From: Verrucosispora sp. WMMD573
GTDB lineage: Bacteria > Actinomycetota > Actinomycetes > Mycobacteriales > Micromonosporaceae
Reading direction: 5' to 3'
DNA length: 64,000 nt
NCBI RefSeq assembly: GCF_027497175.1
Contig: NZ_CP114901.1
Coordinates: forward strand, 3,100,001-3,164,000
In this document: positions 16,371 through 23,937 of the stretch, in pieces
How the letters are laid out: every line of letters starts with the position of its first letter
How positions within the stretch are numbered: position 1 is the first letter of the stretch
The notes under the pieces: generated by a model
What the model was told of the DNA's origin: nothing
Seen by the model: the letters and a program-made list of their open reading frames with translations, nothing else
Databases searched by the model: none
Position numbers and translations under genes: made by a program

Positions 16371-17155
16371 TTGGTGGTGGGCGGGGTGGTGCTCGGCGGC
16401 GGCGTCGTCGGCGGGGCAGTGGTGGGCGGGGTGGTGGTCGGCGGCGGCGTGGTCGGCGGGGTGGTGCCGCCACCGAACTGCACGTCACTGCAGATGTAGT
16501 ACGACTGGTCGGAGTGACTGGCCTGCCAGATCGTGTAGATGACGTGCCGGCCGGTGCGGCCCGGGGCGTTCACCGGGATCTCGATGGAGACCCCGCCGGG
16601 CTCCTGCTGCCACTGCGAGGCAGGCGTGTTGCCGATCTGGCCGACCAGTTCCAGGTGCGACCAGGCCAGTGGCGTGGTCAGCGCGTCGTAGCCCTGCCGG
16701 GTGGCGTACACCCGGATGTAGTCGGCGCCGTGGCTGGCCTGGTCGTAGAACTTCAGCCGGAAGTTGTTGCCGACCGAGGTGGTCCGCCAGGCGCCCGGCA
16801 CGTCCATCGCCCGGTAGCGGCCGTTCTCGGTGCGCCCACCCGAGCAGAGCTGGCCGTTCGGGATGGCGGCCTGGTGGTTACCGGCGACGCCCTCGCGGTA
16901 GAGGCCGTTCCAGTTCCACATGGCGTTGGTGTCGGTCTGCCACGCCTGCCAGCACATCGGGTCCTCGGTGGCCATCCGTGGGTTCTGGAAGTCGCCGCCC
17001 CAGCGCTGCCAGCAGCCGTAGTTGCGGGAGATGGGACTGGCCACCGAGCCGTGCGCGGAGGCGGATCGTACGAATGCCGTGCTGAGCAGCAATGTGGCGA
17101 TGGCCGCAACGGCCAGCAGCCAGAGTGCCCGCGATGATCTTAGCGAATTGGACAT
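16058..17155 (-). CDS. Secreted AA10 lytic polysaccharide monooxygenase with CBM2 (cellulose type), copy 2
   Basis: 365 residues, the same length as its neighbour. The signal peptide ends SASA before His-35. The catalytic domain keeps NYGCWQRWGG, DPMCWQAWQ and the second copper His in DQASHGADY, but has many substitutions relative to copy 1. Its Thr/Pro linker differs (PPTTPPPTTT...PPSTTPP). The CBM2 is identical at DNA level. Likely a second cellulose-oxidising LPMO, perhaps with a different crystal-face or C1/C4 preference. It arose by tandem duplication, with later homogenisation of the 3' end. Confidence 0.95.
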   Translation of the reverse strand: MSNSLRSSRALWLLAVAAIATLLLSTAFVRSASAHGSVASPISRNYGCWQRWGGDFQNPRMATEDPMCWQAWQTDTNAMWNWNGLYREGVAGNHQAAIPNGQLCSGGRTENGRYRAMDVPGAWRTTSVGNNFRLKFYDQASHGADYIRVYATRQGYDALTTPLAWSHLELVGQIGNTPASQWQQEPGGVSIEIPVNAPGRTGRHVIYTIWQASHSDQSYYICSDVQFGGGTTPPTTPPPTTTPPTTAPPTTPPPSTTPPTTNPPATGACSATYRVTSTWSGGFQGEVQVTAGNAAIRGWRVSWTNGSGQQVNQAWNATVSSNGSTVTATNVSYNGNLGAGASTTFGFLASGNSTSTPTVTCTATT

Positions 17156-17220
17156 GGAGCCCCCAGGGGGAGTCGTCGGATCTCGACATCGCCCGGACGC
17201 TCGGGAGTTGCCCTCTCCCG
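17156..17220 (-). promoter_or_regulatory. Structured 5' leader of LPMO gene 2
   Basis: The coding strand reads CGGGAGAGGGCAACTCCCG then AGCGTCCGGGCG, nearly identical to the LPMO1 leader. The third stem here is GTCG/CGAC with loop AGATC, at the same place as CAGT/ACTG in LPMO1, so pairing is kept while bases change. CCCC just before the start can pair with the GGGG of the presumed Shine-Dalgarno. This is suggestive of a cis-acting RNA. Confidence 0.5.
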
Positions 17221-17282
17221 CGCTGTAAGCGTGGCCCTCGTGTGCTGACTCGCCCGGAAGGATGGCACGTTCAATCGGCATT

Positions 17283-17340
17283 AGTCAATGAGGAAAGCGA
17301 TTTCCAGCACTGGGTGCACGGGCCCGTCGAAGCGCTTCCA
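17283..17340 (-). promoter_or_regulatory. LPMO2 promoter with two LacI-type palindromes
   Basis: The -35-like TTGACT is the complement of 17283-17288. Just upstream are two 14-base LacI-family-like boxes: GGAAAGCGATTTCC (17292-17305) and TCGAAGCGCTTCCA (17327-17340). Each is followed by AGCACTGG or GCACTGG, so they form an imperfect direct repeat with 35-base period. They resemble CebR boxes in having a central CG in a 14-base palindrome, but the flanks differ, so another LacI-type regulator may bind. Confidence 0.45.
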
Positions 17341-17359
17341 GCACTGGTTTCGCGGTCGG

Positions 17360-17800
17360 TCACCACTTCCGGCGCATCGGGGTGTGGGGGATGCCGTCCT
17401 CGACGTACTCCGGCCCGCTGACCGTGAAGCCGTGGCGGGTGTAGAAGTCGACAAGATGTGACTGTGCGTCAAGCACGCACGGCCGGCCACCGATCTCCGC
17501 GAGGGCCGCGGTCATCAGCCGGCCCGAGTGCCCGGCACCCCGGGCCTCCGGGGCCACCACCACCCGTCCGATCCTGGCCACCCCGCCGGGGTCGGCCAGG
17601 ATTCGCAGGTACGCCACCGGAGCGCCGTCGTGTGCCAGCCACAGGTGCCGGGTGCCGGGCTCGACGTCGCGTCCGTCGAGCTCCGGGTACGCGCACTCCT
17701 GCTCGACCACGAAGACGTCGACCCGGAGCCGGGCCAGGTCGTGGAAGGTGCGGGTATCCAACTCGGCGAAACCGGCGCTGTGCAGCTGCGTGTCAGACAT
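17360..17800 (-). CDS. GNAT acetyltransferase, ElaA family
   Basis: A 146-residue GNAT protein of the ElaA type. LRVDVFVVEQECAYPELDGRD is the family's N-terminal signature; the acetyl-CoA loop follows in RIGRVVVAPEARGAGHSGRLM. The C-terminal DFYTRHGFTVSGPEYVEDGIPH is also typical. It probably N-acetylates a small molecule or peptide; the substrate is unknown. It stands alone on the minus strand between LPMO2 and a low-complexity tract. Confidence 0.9.
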   Translation of the reverse strand: MSDTQLHSAGFAELDTRTFHDLARLRVDVFVVEQECAYPELDGRDVEPGTRHLWLAHDGAPVAYLRILADPGGVARIGRVVVAPEARGAGHSGRLMTAALAEIGGRPCVLDAQSHLVDFYTRHGFTVSGPEYVEDGIPHTPMRRKW

Positions 17801-17878
17801 CCCGCCAGGCTAGTGCTGTCGCCGCCGGGCGCCGGCGCGGAGGTGCGCCCTGCCCCGGCTCGACCTGCCCCGGCGTGG

Positions 17879-17960
17879 CCTGGCTCGGCCTGGCTCGGCT
17901 CGGCCCGGCTCGGCCCGGCTCGGCCCGGCTCGGCCTGGCTCGGCATGGCTCGGCCCGGCA
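17879..17960. repeat. 10-bp tandem repeat tract (CTCGGCCCGG type)
   Basis: Roughly eight imperfect copies of a 10-base unit (GGCTCGGCCC with T/C variants) lie upstream of the acetyltransferase gene. There is no gene here. Such a tract is prone to slippage and may differ between isolates. Confidence 0.85.
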
Positions 17961-18050
17961 TAGCTTGACAGACAGGGTGGCGCCGCCTCGCTTCGCGCGC
18001 GCTTTGCGGCGTGGTCGCGGGCATCTGATTACGAATCTTGGACAGTTTTC

Positions 18051-18063
18051 GTTCTTCGCGAAC
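18051..18063. repeat. 13-bp target-site duplication, left copy
   Basis: GTTCTTCGCGAAC directly borders the left end of the insertion sequence and is repeated exactly at 19385-19397, just past the right end. A duplication of this size is within the range reported for IS481-family elements. Confidence 0.8.
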
Positions 18064-19384
18064 TGTGCTGTCCCGAGACATGTGTCAAGGGGGAGTCCCG
18101 ATAGATGTGTCATGAGTTGTTGATCATGCTGCTCGGGTGAGGCTGATGTAGTTCCGGTCGGGGGTGAGGTGGAAGTGGCCGAGGGGTTGGCCGTCGTGGT
18201 GGTAGACGGTGATCCGGTTTTGGTCGCGGATGGCGGTGACGGTGGTGCCGGCGTGGGTGGTGCCGACGCTGGTGCGGTGCCCGGCGACGCGGATGGCGCC
18301 GGTGCTGTCCACGAGGCAGCGGTGCAGGGTGGCGTCGGTCTGCAGGGGCAGGCTGGCGGGCCCGCCGAGGCTGGGCGCGTCTGTCCATGCCTGGGCGGGG
18401 GTGGCGCGTCGTGGTAGGGCGCTGTGGCGTCGTTCGGTGTTGTAGTAGCGGCGGTAGACGTCCAGATGGGTTTGCAGCTCGGCGCGGGTGCCGGGGGTGG
18501 GTTGGGTGCTCAGCCATTTCTTGAGGGTTTGGTGGTGGCGTTCGACCTTGCCGCAGGTCTGTGGATGGTAGGGGCTGGAGTTGATCGGCCGGACATTGTG
18601 GTCCAGGAGGCACTGGACGAACGTGGAGATCGATCCGGGCCGGGTGAGTCGGCTGGTGAACGCGGTGCCGTTGTCGGACAACACGATCGCGGGGACGCCG
18701 TACTCGCCGAAGGCCTGCCTGACCGCGGTGACCGCACCTTCGGCGGTCTCCGCGATCGTCGCGTGACAGCCGACGAGGGTTCGGGTGCAGTCGTCCAGGA
18801 CGTCGAAGACCGCGGCGAGGCTGCCGTCGGCGAGCCGAACGTTCGTGGCGTCGATCTGGTAGCAGTCCCTGGGCCGGGCGTAGACGAACCGCCGGAACGA
18901 GCTGCGCGGCCGTTTCGCCGGGTTCCGTTCGAGCAGGTCATGTCGGGCCAGGACCCGGTTGATCGTCGACCTTGCAGGCACCCGCCATGCCGGACCGGTA
19001 GCGGCGTGCACCTCGATCAGGGCGTCACGGATGAAATCGGCCCCATTGTCCAGACCGAGTTCGGCGCGCAGCTTGCAGATCCAGGCATCCAGATCCGGCG
19101 GCGTCACCCGCGGACTGCTGTGCGGCCGCCGGGAACGCGCATGCCACTCACCCTCGTCCCGGATCCGCGCCTGATGCCGATACACCGTACGGACGGACAC
19201 ACCATGCTCGCGCGCGAACTCGGCCACATTGATCCGCACCCCCGCAGCCAACTGAGCATCGAGCAGGTTCAAGACATGCCGCCGAGAAGCCATGCCAGGC
19301 ACCATGTACCAGCCCGCCCAAGATCCCTACCAACTGACACATGTATCGGGACTTCATCACTGACAGATGTCATGGGACTGAATA
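18064..19384 (-). mobile_element. IS481-family insertion sequence, complete, 1321 bp
   Basis: The element is bounded by imperfect inverted repeats of about 49 bases. The left end starts TGTGCTGTCCC, and the right end, read inward, starts TATTCAGTCCC. The inner part (AGTCCCGATA then ATGTGTCA) is nearly identical on both sides. It carries one intact transposase gene on the minus strand and is flanked by a 13-bp direct duplication. Intact ends, gene and duplication suggest recent insertion. It split a palindrome whose halves are now at 18035-18054 and 19394-19413. Confidence 0.88.
18124..19305 (-). CDS. IS481-family transposase
   Basis: A 393-residue DDE transposase. The N-terminal helix-turn-helix is VAEFAREHGVSVRTVYRHQAR (about 27-47). 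The integrase core has Asp in CYQIDATNVRLADG, Asp in IVLSDNGTAFTS and Glu in CGKVERHHQTLKKWL; HPQTCGKVER is a family hallmark. The reading frame is uninterrupted, so the element may be active. Two nearby ATGs (19305 and 19293) could start it. It is expected to cut and rejoin the element at the ends described for 18064-19384. Confidence 0.95.
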   Translation of the reverse strand: MVPGMASRRHVLNLLDAQLAAGVRINVAEFAREHGVSVRTVYRHQARIRDEGEWHARSRRPHSSPRVTPPDLDAWICKLRAELGLDNGADFIRDALIEVHAATGPAWRVPARSTINRVLARHDLLERNPAKRPRSSFRRFVYARPRDCYQIDATNVRLADGSLAAVFDVLDDCTRTLVGCHATIAETAEGAVTAVRQAFGEYGVPAIVLSDNGTAFTSRLTRPGSISTFVQCLLDHNVRPINSSPYHPQTCGKVERHHQTLKKWLSTQPTPGTRAELQTHLDVYRRYYNTERRHSALPRRATPAQAWTDAPSLGGPASLPLQTDATLHRCLVDSTGAIRVAGHRTSVGTTHAGTTVTAIRDQNRITVYHHDGQPLGHFHLTPDRNYISLTRAA

Positions 19385-19397
19385 GTTCTTCGCGAAC
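19385..19397. repeat. 13-bp target-site duplication, right copy
   Basis: Exact copy of 18051-18063 (GTTCTTCGCGAAC), immediately outside the right IS end. Confidence 0.8.
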
Positions 19398-19457
19398 GGG
19401 AACTGTCCAAGATCGACAATGCCTCTTCGTTCCGCTGTGGATGATCGGTGGACGACG

Positions 19458-19733
19458 TCAGGCTGGGCGGGCACCGACCGCGTCGCGGATCTCGGCCCCC
19501 TGCTCCGTCTCCACCGCCCGAGCGCAGTGACCGCAGCAGAAGAACCGGCCGGAGACCTCGACCCCGTGGCCGGAGATCTTGATGCCGCAGTGCTCGCAGA
19601 TCGGCGCCAGTCGGTGGATCGCGCACTCGAAGCTGTCGAAGGTGTGCACGTCGCCGCTGACCGTACGCACCTCGAACGCCAGCCAGTAGTCGTTGCCGCA
19701 GACCTCGCAGGTAGCCACGCCCCGTACCTCCAT
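19458..19733 (-). CDS. Small cysteine-rich putative zinc-binding protein
   Basis: 91 residues. Cysteine pairs occur in TCEVCGNDYW, DSFECAIHRL, ICEHCGIK and FCCGHCARA, with histidines between them, enough for two zinc sites of treble-clef or TRASH-like type. The stretch VHTFDSFECAIH resembles YHS/TRASH metal-binding modules. ATG at 19733 is preferred, with AAAGG upstream. It could sense or chaperone metal, or bind nucleic acid; no function can be assigned. It is the nearest gene downstream of the LPMO3 control region but points away from it. Confidence 0.75.
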   Translation of the reverse strand: MEVRGVATCEVCGNDYWLAFEVRTVSGDVHTFDSFECAIHRLAPICEHCGIKISGHGVEVSGRFFCCGHCARAVETEQGAEIRDAVGARPA

Positions 19734-19870
19734 AAGTAGACCTTTTGTCCAATCTTGCGACACAACGCTCAGCGGCTCTTGTTTTATTGACAGTGGTCTT
19801 TACTGTTAACAAGGTTTAAATTATGTTGGTGGCACCTCACCAGGCATCACGCCGATAAGGAGCTGCCGCC

Positions 19871-20620
19871 ATGCGCCGAAGAATCACCCTTCCGCTCGTC
19901 GCGACGGGCGCCATGGTCTCCACCCTGGCCGTCGCCACCCCCGCCCAGGCCCACGGCTACGTCTCGTCACCACCGAGCCGCCAGGCCCTCTGCGCGCAGA
20001 ACCGGGTGCCCGACTGTGGGCAGATCAGGTGGGAGCCGCAGAGCGTCGAAGGCCCGAAGGGGCTGCGCAACTGCCACGCCAACATCTCGCACTTCGCCGT
20101 CCTGAACGACGACAACCGTGGCTGGCCGGCCACCTCGGTCGGCACCACCGTGACGTTCACCTGGGTCAACACGGCCATGCACGCCACCCGCGACTGGGAG
20201 TACTTCATCGGCAGCACCCGGGTTGCGGTCTTCTCCGGCGGCGGACGCCAGCCCGGCGCGACCGTCTCGCACACCGTCAACCTTTCCGGTTACTCGGGCC
20301 GGCAGAAGCTGCTGGCGGTGTGGAACATCTCCGACACCGCAAACGCCTTCTACTCCTGCGTCGACCTGCAGATCGGCGGTGGCGGCGGCAACCCCACGCC
20401 CAGCCCCAGCCCCACCACCAACCCGCCGGCTCCGTCGCCCACCCCGACGGTTGCACCGACCACCAACCCGCCGACCGGCGGCACCTGGGCGGCCGGTCGC
20501 GCGTACGCGGTCGGGGACCAGGTCACCTACGGTGGCCGTAGCTACCGCTGCCGGCAGGCGCACACCGCCATCGCCGGCTGGGAGCCGCCGAACGTACCGG
20601 CGCTGTGGAGCCAGATCTGA
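19871..20620 (+). CDS. Secreted AA10 lytic polysaccharide monooxygenase with CBM5/12 (chitin type)
   Basis: 249 residues. The signal peptide (1-27, TPAQA) exposes His-28 as mature N-terminus (HGYVSSPPSRQALC, the classic chitin-active AA10 start). The second copper His is residue 104 in NTAMHATRDWEYF. A Pro/Thr linker (about 172-205) leads to a CBM5/12 chitin-binding module (TWAAGRAYAVGDQVTYGGRSYRC...WEPP..PALWSQ). It would cleave chitin oxidatively. AAGGAG precedes the ATG. The upstream region is unusually AT-rich and has TTGACA at 19787-19792 and an ACAGT/ACTGT dyad at 19790-19806. Confidence 0.95.
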   Translation: MRRRITLPLVATGAMVSTLAVATPAQAHGYVSSPPSRQALCAQNRVPDCGQIRWEPQSVEGPKGLRNCHANISHFAVLNDDNRGWPATSVGTTVTFTWVNTAMHATRDWEYFIGSTRVAVFSGGGRQPGATVSHTVNLSGYSGRQKLLAVWNISDTANAFYSCVDLQIGGGGGNPTPSPSPTTNPPAPSPTPTVAPTTNPPTGGTWAAGRAYAVGDQVTYGGRSYRCRQAHTAIAGWEPPNVPALWSQI

Positions 20621-20622
20621 CC

Positions 20623-20660
20623 GGCGGGAGGTGCGGCCGGAGCTGGCCGCACCTCCCGCC
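20623..20660 (+). terminator. Strong hairpin terminator of LPMO gene 3
   Basis: GGCGGGAGGTGCGGCC (20623-20638) and GGCCGCACCTCCCGCC (20645-20660) are perfect 16-base complements with loop GGAGCT, starting 3 bases after the stop codon. Confidence 0.92.
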
Positions 20661-20708
20661 CGCCGTACCGTCGCTCCCGCCCGCCGTACCGTCGCTCCCG
20701 CCCGCCGT
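20653..20708. repeat. 21-bp tandem repeat
   Basis: About 2.7 copies of CTCCCGCCCGCCGTACCGTCG begin inside the right arm of the terminator. They explain why open reading frames here look Pro-rich; this stretch is not taken as coding. Confidence 0.8.
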
Positions 20709-20790
20709 GCTGTGGGCGGAAGCTGGTGTGCTCTCGGCCGGAGCCGCCGTGTCGCGGGCCGGAGCCGGCGTGCTGGGAGCACGAGTCGCC

Positions 20791-21405
20791 GTGTCGGGGG
20801 TGGGGGGGCGTGCCCCGCTGCGCGGGCTGCCGCTGCACCTGCTCGCGGTGCTGCTGGCCGCCGGCTGTGGCGGTTCCCCCGCGCCGTCGGCGCAACCCGC
20901 GCCTGCTGAGGCCACGCCATCGGTGGCCGCGACCCCCGCCGCGACGCCTGGTGGCACCAGTGAGATGACCGGTATCGACCTGCTGTTTCTGTCGATGATG
21001 ACCGGGCACACCGAGCAGACCCTCCAGATCGTCCGGCTTACGCGGGACCGGCTGGCCGACAGCGAGCTGCGCACCCTGGTCGCCGCCGTCGAGGCGACCG
21101 AGACCGACGAACTGGCCACCGCACGCAGCTGGTTGGCGCAGGTTGGGCGCAGCGCCCGCGCCGACGACCACGCTGGGCACGGCACCGGACCCGCGCAGCT
21201 GGCGCGGCTGCGCGACGCCCCGGACGCTGAGGTCGACAAGGTGCTGATCGAGGTGCTCAGCGCGCACCAGCAGGCCGCAGCCGACCTGGCCCGGGCACAT
21301 CAGGCGGCGGGCACCGACGCGCGGGTGCTCGACCTGGCCCGGCGCGTCGAGCAGTCGCGTACCGCTCAGGTCGCGCTGATGGCCGGCCGGCCCGCAGCCA
21401 GCTGA
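20791..21405 (+). CDS. DUF305 family secreted lipoprotein
   Basis: About 204 residues from the GTG at 20791. The lipoprotein signal HLLAVLLAAGCGGSP has its lipobox Cys near residue 26. A disordered Pro/Ala stretch follows, then a DUF305 four-helix domain with MTGIDLLFLSMMTGHTEQTL, the Met/His-rich segment at the family's usual place, and LSAHQQAAADLARAHQ near the end. DUF305 proteins are periplasmic or extracellular, and some are linked to copper. The canonical HH of the family is not intact here (MMTGHTEQ), so metal binding is uncertain. The start is uncertain; GTG at 20800 is also possible. Confidence 0.75.
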   Translation: MSGVGGRAPLRGLPLHLLAVLLAAGCGGSPAPSAQPAPAEATPSVAATPAATPGGTSEMTGIDLLFLSMMTGHTEQTLQIVRLTRDRLADSELRTLVAAVEATETDELATARSWLAQVGRSARADDHAGHGTGPAQLARLRDAPDAEVDKVLIEVLSAHQQAAADLARAHQAAGTDARVLDLARRVEQSRTAQVALMAGRPAAS

Positions 21406-21587
21406 CCGCCCGGCCGCGCGGACTCCTGCCGGCGCGGGCGCGGGTCGACGCGGGCCGACCTGGCGTGCGTGGGCCAGGCCGGCGCGGCATCAGCAGTCGG
21501 GCCGGCCCCACTGCCGAACCGGGCGGTGCCGAACCGGGCGGTGCCGGCGCGGCGCGGGCCGGAGTGGCCGCGGGCGGGGTGTCCTGG

Positions 21588-21998
21588 TCAGACGTCGGCC
21601 GGGTCCAGGCGGATGGAGAGCGAGTTCACGCAGTGCCGGGTGTCCTTCGGGGTGAAGCCCTCGCCCCGGAAGACGTGACCGAGGTGACTGTCGCAGCGGG
21701 CGCAGCGGATCTCGGTGCGACTCATGCCGAGGGAGTTGTCCTCGATCTCCTTGATCGCGCCGGGGATCGCGTCGTCGAAGCTCGGCCAGCCGCAGTGCGA
21801 GTCGAACTTTGTGTCGCTCGGGTACAGCTCGACACCGCAGGCCCGGCACCGGTACATGCCGGGAGTCTTGGTGTCGACGTACTCGCCGGTCCACGCCGGT
21901 TCGGTGCCATGCTCGCGCAACACCCGGAACTCGGCGGGGCTGAGCCGGACCCGCCACTCGTCCTCGGTGCGGGGCAGTTCGCTGTCGGGAAGAGTCAC
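21588..21998 (-). CDS. msrB: Peptide-methionine (R)-S-oxide reductase
   Basis: A 136-residue MsrB. Two zinc CxxC pairs (RCRACGVE and RCARCDSH) hold the structural metal. CGWPSFDDAI and SHLGHVFRGEG line the active site, and the catalytic Cys is in HCVNSLSIRL near the C-terminus. It reduces methionine-R-sulfoxide in proteins back to methionine, normally with thioredoxin. It is probably transcribed alone. The start is GTG, with a weak ribosome site. Confidence 0.95.
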   Translation of the reverse strand: MTLPDSELPRTEDEWRVRLSPAEFRVLREHGTEPAWTGEYVDTKTPGMYRCRACGVELYPSDTKFDSHCGWPSFDDAIPGAIKEIEDNSLGMSRTEIRCARCDSHLGHVFRGEGFTPKDTRHCVNSLSIRLDPADV

Positions 21999-22045
21999 AG
22001 GTCAACGGTACGCCGAAGGTCGGACCCATCGCATATGGTCGCGCA

Positions 22046-23071
22046 ATGGGTGGCACGAAGGCTGCGGCCGAGCAGATCGAGGTGGCCGGGCACAGCGTAC
22101 GGCTGTCGAGTCCCGATCGGGTGATCTTCCCGGAGCGGGGCTTCACAAAGGCCGACGTCTTCCATTACTACGTCAGCGTCGGCGACGGCATCATGCGCGC
22201 GCTGGGCGACCGGCCCACCACGTTGCAGCGCTTTCCCGACGGCATCGAGGGGGAGATGTTCTTCCAGAAGCGGGTGCCGGCCCGGGGCGTGCCGCCCTGG
22301 GTGCGTACCGCCGAGATCAGCTTTCCCAGCGGGCGCAAGGCCGCGGAGCTGTGCCCGGCGGACCTGGCCCATGTGGCCTGGGCGGCGCAGATGGGCACTG
22401 TGGTGTTCCACCCGTGGCCGGTGCGCGCCGCCGACGTCGACCAGCCGGACGAGTTGCGGGTCGACCTGGATCCGCAGCCCGGCACCGACTTCGCCCACGC
22501 GGCGACGGCCGCCGCCGAGCTGCGGGCGATCCTCGACGAGCTGGGCGTGCCGGGTTGGCCGAAGACCTCCGGCGGTCGAGGCGTGCACGTCTACCTGCGC
22601 ATCCAGCCGCGCTGGACGTTCGTCGAGGTGCGCCGGGCCACCATCGCGCTGGCCCGGGAACTGGCCCGCCGCCGACCCGACCTGGTCACCACCGCCTGGT
22701 GGAAGGAGGAACGCGGCGAGCGGGTCTTCGTGGACTACAACCAGATGGCGCGGGACCGCACCATCGCCTGCGCGTACTCGCTGCGCGCCAACGCCCGGGC
22801 GACGGTCTCCACCCCCGTCACCTGGGACGAGCTGCCCGACGTCGAGCCAGACGACTTCGACCTGCGTACCGTGCCGGAGCGGTTGGCCCAGCGCGGCGAC
22901 CCGCACGCCGGCATCGACGACGCCGGGTGGGACATCACCCCGCTGCTGGAGTGGGCCGAGCGGGACGCCGCCGCCGGAGAGGGTGACCTGCCCTACCCAC
23001 CCGACCACCCGAAGATGCCGGGCGAACCGAAGCGGGTCCAACCCTCCAAGGACCGCGACCGCCCCCGCTGA
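22046..23071 (+). CDS. Stand-alone LigD-type polymerase domain (primase-polymerase, NHEJ)
   Basis: A 341-residue protein of the archaeo-eukaryotic primase superfamily, equal to the polymerase domain of LigD. The metal-binding acidic pair is in LRVDLDPQPG (about residue 145), the SGGRGVHVYL motif follows, and FVDYNQMARDRTIACAYSLR is a family signature. In bacterial non-homologous end joining it fills gaps, preferring ribonucleotides, at Ku-held ends. No ligase or phosphoesterase domain is attached. A matching stand-alone ligase is encoded 4 kb away on the other strand. Confidence 0.92.
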   Translation: MGGTKAAAEQIEVAGHSVRLSSPDRVIFPERGFTKADVFHYYVSVGDGIMRALGDRPTTLQRFPDGIEGEMFFQKRVPARGVPPWVRTAEISFPSGRKAAELCPADLAHVAWAAQMGTVVFHPWPVRAADVDQPDELRVDLDPQPGTDFAHAATAAAELRAILDELGVPGWPKTSGGRGVHVYLRIQPRWTFVEVRRATIALARELARRRPDLVTTAWWKEERGERVFVDYNQMARDRTIACAYSLRANARATVSTPVTWDELPDVEPDDFDLRTVPERLAQRGDPHAGIDDAGWDITPLLEWAERDAAAGEGDLPYPPDHPKMPGEPKRVQPSKDRDRPR

Positions 23072-23148
23072 GCGCGAAGCAGGGCATCGGGTCCGTTGGG
23101 GCAGAGGACCTGCCCGAGATCGCGGTCGACAGCAAGCCGGAACCGCTG

Positions 23149-23397
23149 GTGCTCGTGGCGGATAACGACGTCCCGATCGGCTGGGCGATCGTCCTGCCCG
23201 AGGGGGACTTCTGGTTGATCCGGCAGTCCACCCGGTCCTTGACCCACGGGGTCGAGTCTGGCGACGCAGACGACCTTCTGGGCCACAATCCTCGGTTGCG
23301 GCGTGGGGCGACCCAGGCTGGCAGGGCCTCCGTCCGCCGGCGTCAGAGACTGAGCTTCATACCCTCGTGGCTGGCGACGAAGCCGAGCCCGATATAG
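23149..23397 (+). other. Doubtful open frame, possible gene remnant
   Basis: A frame open from about 23101 encodes EDLPEIAVDSKPEPLVLVAD then VPIGWAIVLPEGDFWLIRQS, which has natural-looking composition. Past about 23230 it degenerates, and it finally runs antisense into the acetyltransferase gene. It may be a decayed fragment; there is no good ribosome site or recognisable family. The rest of 23072-23342 shows nothing. Confidence 0.2.
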
Positions 23398-23795
23398 AAG
23401 CGGTGCGCGTCGTGGCGGCTCTTGTCGGTGGTGAGCTGCACCAGGCCGCAGCCGTGCTGCCGCGCCTGGTCGATCGCCCACGTCATCATCTGCCGGCCCA
23501 GGCCCCGTCCGCGCTGATCCGAGCGGACCCGGACCGCCTCGACAAGCAGCCGCTCGGCGCCGTGCCGGCCGAGCCCGGGGATGTAGGTGAGTTGCATGCA
23601 CCCCACCACCTCGCCGTCGGCCTCACCGACCATGAGCTGGTTGCGCGGGTCGGCGGTGATGTCCGCGAACGCCTTCTCGTACGTGGCGTCGACCTCCCCG
23701 ACGTCACGGGTGCGTCCGAGCACGTCGTCGGCGAGCAGGTCGAGGATGGCCGGCAGATCGGCCCGGACCGCCTCACGGAAGATCACCTCACTCAT
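23343..23795 (-). CDS. GNAT family N-acetyltransferase
   Basis: 150 residues, standard GNAT fold. The acetyl-CoA binding segment is VEAVRVRSDQRGRGLGRQMM (R/Q-x-x-G-x-G), and the end has RHDAHRFYIGLGFVASHEGM, typical of actinobacterial GNATs in which the last helix packs on the cofactor. The acceptor substrate is unknown. ATG at 23795 is chosen because it begins the first beta strand (EVIFREAVRADL). Confidence 0.88.
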   Translation of the reverse strand: MSEVIFREAVRADLPAILDLLADDVLGRTRDVGEVDATYEKAFADITADPRNQLMVGEADGEVVGCMQLTYIPGLGRHGAERLLVEAVRVRSDQRGRGLGRQMMTWAIDQARQHGCGLVQLTTDKSRHDAHRFYIGLGFVASHEGMKLSL

Positions 23796-23937
23796 CCCGC
23801 GAGCGTCCCACAACGGTGCGACCCCGACCCATCAGAACCGTAATGTCCACGGCCACCCCTTAGCGACATGCCGGTCGGTGTGGCGTGGTCTCTGCCGCCG
23901 ATGGCCCCGGGTAGGTGGCAACCATTCGGCTCAGGCT

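Noticed and set aside
17879..17960. CRISPR array
   Set aside because: Units are contiguous 10-mers without spacers, and there are no cas genes.
19790..19806. Possible DasR (dre) box before the chitin LPMO
   Set aside because: Only the left half AGTGGTCT fits; the right half TTACTGTT does not match the dre palindrome. Kept only as a dyad.
20605..20790. N-terminal extension of the DUF305 lipoprotein
   Set aside because: It would run through the LPMO3 terminator and a 21-bp tandem repeat, and would bury the lipoprotein signal peptide.
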